NCBI RefSeq assembly: GCF_035594125.1
Contig: NC_087180.1
Location: 18,336,615 to 18,400,614 of the forward strand
Length of the DNA: 64,000 bases
Origin: Scylla paramamosain
Taxonomy: Eukaryota > Arthropoda > Malacostraca > Decapoda > Portunidae
Direction: 5' to 3'
The translations under genes and the position numbers were made by a program. The notes under the pieces were generated by a model, which was given only the letters and a program-made list of their open reading frames with translations, ran no database searches and was not told the origin of the DNA. Below are positions 56,701 through 64,000 of the stretch, one piece after another (positions within the stretch are counted from its first letter, which is position 1; each line of letters begins with the position of its first letter).

Positions 56701-57522
56701 TTTAGCAATGTAACACAAAATAATGATAAGAAGTAGCTTGCATTTTTCCCTGAGCCAGTGTTTGATCCTGTCAACCAGTGGTTAGGATAGGTTAGGCAAT
56801 GTTAGGTTAATGTCCTTGTCCCCCTGGTTACTTTAGGTTAGGCTAGAAATTTTTATAGCTATCAAAATATGGCGTTTCATCCTTAGAGTTTTTTTCGCGA
56901 ATGTCCATATTTGGCTTCCCCCACTCAAAAACCCCACTTTCCCACCAGGTCCCCAAGTTTGTTGGATGGATAGGAGCGGGGGAAGGAGGTGGGCGGATCT
57001 ATTAAAAAAAAATTACAGGGAGATAGATGGACAAAGGTGTGGGTGTGTTACAGAGAACAAGAACTATTCCAATGGCTTCCTGTAGCTTTACTTACGACCT
57101 TATGCTCAGTTATTCCACCTCTGTTCGTCTCTAATCTAACAATAAGAGCAGGGTGGATCCCCCCCCCCCACCTCCACGCCCCTCGTAGACCACATATACA
57201 AAAACCTGCATTTTACGTGCTATTAGTGTCGCATCACTAGCATCTTAAGCAGCTGAAGCACTTGTCTGTGTTATCTGCCACCACACAGCAAGGTAAATAT
57301 GATAAATAAAACCCATCCCTATCCCCGAGTAGCAGAAGATAATGAACATTTCACTTCTTAAGGCAAATTTTCTCCACAATCCCCAAACATTTCGTCCATA
57401 CATTAGCCCGCTGCCTCTACGGCCCTTAGGGAAATGGCTGGACGTGGTTTCACTTTATATTACCTCTTTTCGGCCTCCCTAATATGAGCAAGAGCCTCTT
57501 CGATTTTCTTCGTGGCTGCCAT
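53707..57522 (-). CDS. NAPG: Gamma-soluble NSF attachment protein (gamma-SNAP)
   Basis: Read on the minus strand from 57522: exons 57464-57522, 56601-56668, 56142-56226, 55515-55722, 55349-55419, 55057-55121, 54771-54883, 54080-54226, 53860-53967, 53707-53733. All junctions are GT/AG and the frame closes on TGA with 316 aa, close to the roughly 312 aa of vertebrate gamma-SNAP. Recognisable blocks are LKWKPDYD near residue 29, an MYREHGIPDTAA segment, GDCVAAEKAFRE, CPFIKHMDVEYSKLA, and a C-terminal acidic stretch ending DLC. The fold is an all-helical TPR-like solenoid. Family role: adaptor that binds assembled SNARE complexes and recruits the NSF ATPase for their disassembly, on the cytosolic face of membranes. 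The start is the first Met in a short first exon matching the family N-terminus (MAA.KKIEEAL). The gene converges on st-D and has no obvious functional tie to it beyond both serving vesicular organelles. Confidence 0.94.
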
Positions 57523-58112
57523 GTTTGTTTACGATGCGAGTTTGTTTACCTTCTCAGCTGACATGCGCGCGATCGGGACAGCCTCACTACTGGGGACGGT
57601 CGCCTCGCCGTGCAACTATGCTATGTTATCTCCTCTATCACATGAAATAATCACCTAGTGAACACCTTATCTATGTTTTCAAGCTCAAATAATACCTGTG
57701 ATATGCGTTTTCATTTATCTATACCCCGCAAAAGCCTCAAATACACCGCTCACTTCTCTCTCATTCTATTGCGTCATTTTTCTCTAATTCGTCTGCTTAT
57801 GTATGAAGGAATTCTCGGTTGCCGTAATGGACTGTGCATTGTATTTAAATATCATTAGATGACGTGGAGCTTTTCGGGTCATCAGAGTTGTAAGTCTTAT
57901 TTGATCTGATGTTATCTGTCTGTCTGTCTGTCTGTATCAGCTGCGGAGAGCAAACAAGGTAAACAGCCAAAATTTTTACTCTCTCTGCCCCGTGACCAAA
58001 ATGTGATGCTCCACCTGGTTCCCATCGTTTGTATTCTTGTATATTTTATTGTCAGTGGTAATAATTAGTGTGATAATGGATCTTAAGAGAAAAATCCGTA
58101 TTATTTCACAGT
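57523..58112. other. Region upstream of gamma-SNAP
   Basis: Short GC-rich segment next to the start codon (57560-57620), then AT-rich sequence with a CTGT run near 57920-57935. Probably the gamma-SNAP promoter is within the first 150 bp; no TATA box is visible. Confidence 0.4.
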
Positions 58113-58116
58113 AAAG

Positions 58117-58208
<92 letters not shown>
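58113..58208. repeat. (GA)n, about 95 bp
   Basis: Pure GA upstream of gamma-SNAP. A palindromic CRE, TGACGTCA, lies at 58274-58281. Confidence 0.98.
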
Positions 58209-58211
<3 letters not shown>

Positions 58212-58494
58212 GTTTAATATTATCGTAATTTCCTAATTAATCGAGTAATGAAGTTCTGCTGAGGAGTTAAGAGTGACGTCACAAAGATCCATGAGATCAG
58301 AGGCGCAGTGCATTGTGGGTGGCGCGCAAATTTCAACGAGCTCTTGTGTACACCAGAAAGAAAACCTGCCAGTGATCGTGGTGGCGTCATTAATTCTGAC
58401 ACTTTTAAGGGAAGAGGAAAAAGGATCTGTATAAAGCAAACATGAATCTGTCTACAAAGGTACCAGTTTATTCTATGATATGGTAAAGTATTCA

Positions 58495-59000
58495 TTGTTT
58501 TTTTTTTTTTTTTTTTTTTTTATGTAGGAAGAACACTGGCCAAGGGCAACAAAAATCTAATAAAAAAAAAATGCCCACTGAAATGCCAGTCCCATAAAAG
58601 GGTCAAAGCAGTGGTCAAAAATTGTTGAATAAGTGTCTTGAAACCTCCCTCTTGAAGGAATTCAAGTCATAGGAAGATGGAAATACAGAAGCAGGCAGGG
58701 AGTTCCAGAGTTTACCAGAGAAAGGGATGAATGATTGAGAATACTGGTTAACTCTTGCGTTAGAGAGGTGGACAGAATAGGGGTGAGAGAAAGAAGAAAG
58801 TCTTGTGCAGCGAGGCCGCGGAAGGAGGGGAGGCATGCAGTTAGCAAGATTAGAAGAGCAGTTAGCATGAAAATAGCGGTAGAAGACAGCTAGATATGCA
58901 ACATTGCGGCGGTGAGAGAGAGGCTGAAGACAGTCAGTTAGAGGAGAGGAGTTGATGAGATGAAAAGCTTTTGATTCCACCATGTCTAGAAGAGAGAAAG
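58495..59000 (-). mobile_element. LINE family 1, 3' end with ORF C-terminus
   Basis: The minus strand encodes a reverse-transcriptase-ORF tail, including RRNVAYLAVFYRYFH, SFIPFSGKLWNSLP and a LNSFKREVSRHL ending. It is followed by a tail containing CCTTGGCCAGTG and a poly(T) run on the plus strand (58498-58520), i.e. a poly(A) 3' end. This is the longest copy in the window and serves as the reference for the fragments below; it is 5' truncated, as is usual for LINEs. Confidence 0.75.
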
Positions 59001-59418
59001 AGAGTTTACATTGTGTGGTGTTTGTTTTTGATTCCTTTTGTTGTTTTTGTTTTGTTTTCACGTTCAAGTGTATCTGTCTCTCCTTTTGTTGTGTGTTTAT
59101 TGTTAAGTGTTATTCAGACTTAATAATACTGGTTAATTTTGTTTATTTATTATCAGGTTAATGTCCTTGCCGAACCCTCCCCCCCACCCCAGGTTAGTTG
59201 GGGAAGGTTAGGTAAACATATGTTAAGCTACAGATTTCCCGTTTTCAAAATTTGGTTGAGTTTTCTTTTATCATTTGTTTGCCGACTTTTCCCTCTCATT
59301 TTTTTTTCTTTTATTGTTTGTCACCCTTACTGGCTCGTTTTCATATATATGTTTTGCATTACTTGCCCTCTAATTATGTTTTTATATTGGCACCAGGCTA
59401 CAATGTTACACCACTCAG

Positions 59419-59420
<2 letters not shown>

Positions 59421-59502
<82 letters not shown>
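59421..59502. repeat. (CT)n, about 80 bp
   Basis: Pure CT between the LINE family 1 copy and the GC-rich candidate exon. Confidence 0.98.
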
Positions 59503-59505
<3 letters not shown>

Positions 59506-59639
59506 CAAATAAGAATTGATAAATGGATAAAACACTGCAGTTACACTTTGTCTATTTAATTTCGTAACTTGTTATCAATTGATTTCTGAAAGTGAGTATG
59601 TGATATGAAGATAACATGAGGGTGATCTGATGGCAGCGT

Positions 59640-59962
59640 GTCTCTCAGCCAGGCGCGCGGGACGGTGACGCTGCTGCGGGCGGCGGCAGCACGGCAGGGC
59701 CAGCAGGGGCCACAGGAGGTCAGTGTGGCTCAGACAGTGGCAAAGGAGGGTTGCGCGTCCGCCTCCCAAGTTCCCATGTCGCGATCCAGGCGGCCCTGTA
59801 CGCCCCGACACGCCCACCGCCCACGCCTCCACCCACCTCCTAGCGCCCCTCAACGCCCCCCGAGCCCTGATGTGAGCGAGGCGGCGAGTTCGAGGCAGGA
59901 AGTCCCCCGAGGAAAAGTTTGGGCGGCGTAGCAAGGCGTCAGTGGCAAGTTACGGGAAGCAG
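59640..59962 (+). other. GC-rich candidate first exon of a downstream gene
   Basis: About 320 bp of CpG-rich DNA in AT-rich surroundings, ending at a strong donor (AAGCAG then GTAAGG at 59963). A plus-strand frame is open across 59638-59931 and a minus-strand frame across 59575-59934, but neither resembles a known protein, so a noncoding or partly coding 5' exon is more likely. The rest of the gene would lie beyond the window, or its next exon is unrecognised here. Confidence 0.35.
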
Positions 59963-60243
59963 GTAAGGTACTCCCCTCACCTGTTTTTAAAGGAGATAGT
60001 ATGTGTCTCGGGGGCGCCTAATTTGTGCGTGGGGCAGGTGTGTGTCGCTCTCACCTACCCCAAGAGTCCTCCAGGAGCGCTCCGGGGCACGAGAGGGGGT
60101 GTCGCTTCGATGTGGTGACGTGAGGCGCGGCGTTTACTTTCCTTGTTCATTGTCGTTAAGAATTTACTCACCCTCGTGTCCGTGAAAGGCTGCATTGATT
60201 CGCCTGTTAAGTTTTGGAAATATGAGAGGAGGAGTAAACTGGA

Positions 60244-60245
<2 letters not shown>

Positions 60246-60299
<54 letters not shown>

Positions 60300-60372
60300 A
60301 TGTGTATGTGTGCGTGTGTGTTTTGTACTTGTGAACTCTGGTTTCCTTTCCTCCCAAGAGATCTCAAGCTAT

Positions 60373-60448
<76 letters not shown>
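60246..60448. repeat. (CT)n-(GT)n and (GA)n pair
   Basis: CT passing into GT (60246-60322), then GA (60374-60448). The CT and GA tracts are complementary and could form a hairpin in RNA. Confidence 0.95.
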
Positions 60449-60449
<1 letters not shown>

Positions 60450-60849
60450 CTCCTATTGTCTTTAATAATAAAAGTAACTTTCTGGGCTTCATGAAGTATC
60501 AAAGAAAAAAAGTTTAGTATAAATTATAAAGTTATATTTGAAAGCTATTCCGTGTAGTCTTCATTATGGCCATACATTTAAAAGTAATTTTAGTATATCG
60601 AAGAGAAGTTTGTAATGGTGTAGCCAAATTGGTAACACGAGGTAGTAATTATATATAAAAAAAGTTACCATTTCAGTAATCCGGTTTTACTTAAGCAGCA
60701 GTATTATGTAAATATATCAATTACTATACAAATTTTACCACGTACATACACTTCAATAATCTTTCAACACTGGTAATGTATTCTCAAAAGTTTCTACAGC
60801 GTCTTATTACGGCCATAATTAAGAAGCACCAGCGAAAGTTAATAAAAGA

Positions 60850-61525
60850 CTACTAAGTTTATTTTTATGATTGTAGTGGAAGTTAACGTGATTTTCAAGT
60901 ACATTTTCATGGTTCTAGTAATGAATTAACAGGTTATAATGGAAGTTAAGAGAGATTTTAGGGAACCTTTTCACGATTAGCTGTCTCTGGTGAAAGCATA
61001 GGGGGTTTTCAAGTATGTTTTCATGGTTCAAGTGATAGTTTAACAAGCTCTAGTGAAAGTAACTGGGGTTTTCAAGGATACAGTCATGATTCCGCGTAAT
61101 AATAATTGAACGGGATGTAGTGGAGGTTAAAAGTGATCAAATATGTTTTTTCATGGTTCCAGTGATGGATTAACACGCTGAGGTGGAAGTTAAGTGGATT
61201 TACAAAGATGTTTTCATGATACTAGCAATGAACTAACAGGCTGTAGTGGACATTTTCACGATTAATAGGCTCTGGTGGAAGTCATTGGGATTTTCAAGTA
61301 TGTTTTTGATGATTCTAATGATAGCTTTACAGTTTTTAACGAAAGTAATGGGCCTTCTCAAGAATACCTTCATGATTATACGTAGTGATAAATGAACAGG
61401 ATGTAGAAGAAGTCAATGAAGTTTTTAAGGATGTTTTCAAGGTTCTAGTGATAGATTAAAAACATCCAGTGAAAATTATGGGGATTTTCAAGGATGCTGT
61501 CGTGATTCCAGTGATAGTTTAACAA
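60850..61525. repeat. Degenerate satellite of roughly 65-75-bp units
   Basis: About nine or ten units with core TTTTCATGGTTCTAGTGAT, then GATTAACAGGCT, then GTGGAAGTTAATGGG. The core is the same as the inner arm of the palindromic MITE-like family. Confidence 0.7.
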
Positions 61526-61787
61526 AGTCTGCATCATTAGCGAAAAGAAAAAGAAAAAAAATACTCTCATTAAAATTTGACTTCATTATTAACTTAAGTA
61601 GCCTTTTGAAAACAATCCATATGAGTCACACAACCTTTCCAAACGAAGGCAAGTAGGCGAGCGAGTACACAACACGAAACAGTTATTAAAGGGCCTATTA
61701 TGAACATTTACCTGGGTCATAATTAACGAAGGGCGGGTGGCGATAGATACGTATGTAGTGTTTCATGTTTATTTACTTGTACTAAGG

Positions 61788-62302
<515 letters not shown>

Positions 62303-62442
62303 AATTGCAGCATTTCTTTTTCAATCAAGGGAGACCACAATTTTAGCTTCCGGTATTTTGTGTTTTTTTCTTTATTTCTCTGTATATTTCCTTTCTAAAC
62401 AATTACTTTTTATATTTATCTTTTTATTTTCTAAGTAACTTT

Positions 62443-62445
<3 letters not shown>

Positions 62446-62523
<78 letters not shown>
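62446..62523. repeat. (GT)n, 78 bp
   Basis: Pure GT followed by an ATC-rich stretch near 62608. Confidence 0.98.
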
Positions 62524-62524
<1 letters not shown>

Positions 62525-64000
62525 GGTGTCACTGCTATTGGGTTATGAAAGTAATGAAAATAATAGTGGTGATGATCAGTTTATTAATATTGTTTATTAT
62601 TACTATCATCATCATCATCATCATTATTGTCACTTTTCTATATTTTCTCTACAATGTTCTATTTTCCTCTATCTTTCTTTCCCTTTCCTAGAAGTCCGCG
62701 TCCTGTGTACTCTTCCAGGAATCTTTTGTTTTTCCATCCGAGTCTTTATCTTACTTACAATCTCCTTCATTTCCCTTTATTTCCTCCATGTAGTCCTACT
62801 CTCTGTATTTTTCTCTGTTTCTCCAATTCTGCATCCCATTTTCTGTGGAACTGAGCTTTGTTTTACACCTGAGTCTTTATCCTTCTCCCACATCTCTTAT
62901 CCTTCATCTTGTTCTTTTTTTCCCATATTTTTCCAGCTCTCTTACAGAAGTGAGTGATGTTATCCTTCATTTCGTTATGTTTTCCTTGTATTTTCCACCT
63001 CTCTTTCATTCTGTTCTGTTATTCCTGTATTTTTCCTGTATTTTTCCTCCTCCCCTTCATCTTGTTCCATTTTCCCTACATTTCCCCACCTGCAGAAGTG
63101 AGTGATGGTGGCAGATCGAGAGATCGTTTTCTGTGAACCCTGCCCTCTCTTGTCTACCTCTCACTACCCCTGGCCGTGATAGCAGGCTTAGGGTGTGTGA
63201 CTGACATGTTCCTGCGGGAGTGGCGGGGCTTTTTGTCCGGTGAGTGGCGACTGGCAGCAAGCGTGAACTCAATTGTGTGTAAACCCGGTTGTGGTAGTCT
63301 TAAAGTTGCCATGGCGGTGTAGCTGTCTAGTGGCGAGGCTCCGGGTGTTGTGTGTCTCCAGTAATGAATCCCTTATGAGTTTTGTGCCTCGCCTGGCTTC
63401 ACTTGTGGGCCGTGTTGTGGCTTCCAGATTCCGTCTCGATGATTGAGTGGTCCAAGACGCCTCAAACATTACTGCGTGTTACTTTGTCTGATTTGAAGAG
63501 GTTTTAGTGAATATTTATGGGGTTTTCAGAAGTTTGCGTGAACACTGATTAAATTTACGAGGATCATGCATCAGCTATTGGGAAAACATCCTTGAGAAAC
63601 CGATAGATTTTCCCTGTGGTCTTTGAAAATAGTTGTTAATGGAGGCTTAAGATTCTCAAATGCAGGTCTTGGTTCATATACTCGTAGCGTTGTGTATGCT
63701 CTTCAGATAAATCTTTAGATAAACCTCAGACCTCATTGTTCTTCCTCGCTGGTCTAGACAAAAGGCAACAGCTGAATTTACAGAACTGCTCACATTGTAG
63801 TGGACTTTATTATTGTTTTCTGGCAGGTAAAACTGTATATTTATTTTGTACATACGTGCATCATTACAGTTATAATTTACGTACCTAATCTAAGCTAACT
63901 AAACTAACCTACTTAGTAACTTTACCTGATCTAATATAATCTCACCTAAACTAACCTTACCTAACTTAACTTCACTAGCCTTATCTAACCTAACCTAGAC
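62524..64000. other. Right end of window without a recognised gene
   Basis: Pyrimidine-rich sequence (62640-63085), then mixed sequence with no supported ORF, a MITE-arm piece (63560-63665) and a degenerate CCTAA-like tract (63885-63998). This may be the first intron of the gene started by the 59640-59962 exon. Confidence 0.4.

Noticed and set aside
63200..63245. Possible short exon ending FLSG before GTGAGT
   Set aside because: Only a Met and a donor-like site; no acceptor, frame partner or similarity supports it.

Overview
This is animal nuclear DNA. Genes have many small exons with GT/AG introns, and the sequence is packed with very long GA/CT, GT/CA and trinucleotide microsatellites. It also holds decaying 3' ends of non-LTR retrotransposons, palindromic MITE-like elements and a hAT element. 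Protein similarity to insect White and Scarlet, TTAGG-like degenerate tracts and the repeat style point to an arthropod, most likely a decapod crustacean (probably a crab). That taxonomic call is inference.

Five protein-coding genes could be assembled exon by exon; in each, every splice phase closes and the frame runs to a stop. Four are tandem, same-strand ABCG half-transporters. Two White-type genes, w-A (851-8905, 11 coding exons, 641 aa) and w-B (15579-23505, 11 exons, 642 aa), are followed by two Scarlet-type genes, st-C (30387-38714, 14 exons, 706 aa) and st-D (40352-50422, 14 exons, 669 aa). The fifth, on the minus strand and convergent with st-D, is gamma-SNAP (53707-57522, 10 exons, 316 aa).

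In Drosophila, White pairs with Scarlet to load ommochrome precursors (tryptophan/kynurenine type) into pigment granules. The window therefore holds both halves of a pigment-precursor transporter, each duplicated, in one roughly 50 kb block. Exon lengths are the same in 10 of 11 exons within the White pair and in 12 of 14 within the Scarlet pair. The White pair shows mosaic divergence typical of gene conversion: the Walker B exon differs at only 3 silent sites, and intron 10 is nearly identical, while other exons have diverged clearly. Both Scarlet proteins carry an N-terminal acidic dileucine motif of the kind read by AP adaptors.

Layout: 1-850 upstream of w-A; 851-9324 w-A; 9325-15578 intergenic; 15579-24084 w-B; 24085-30386 intergenic, with one unexplained 203-codon ORF; 30387-39334 st-C; 39335-40351 a short repeat-filled gap; 40352-50845 st-D, whose intron 9 holds a 2.85 kb hAT insertion with an 8-bp target duplication; 50846-53706 repeat-poor, probably the gamma-SNAP 3' UTR; 53707-57522 gamma-SNAP; 57523-64000 repeat-rich, with a GC-rich candidate first exon of a further plus-strand gene at about 59640-59962.

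The most unusual structure is at splice sites. Microsatellites abut donors and acceptors, and in both White genes the 5' splice sites of exons 5 and 8 have been tandemly duplicated into the intron. In w-B this creates an in-frame 21-nt potential microexon.
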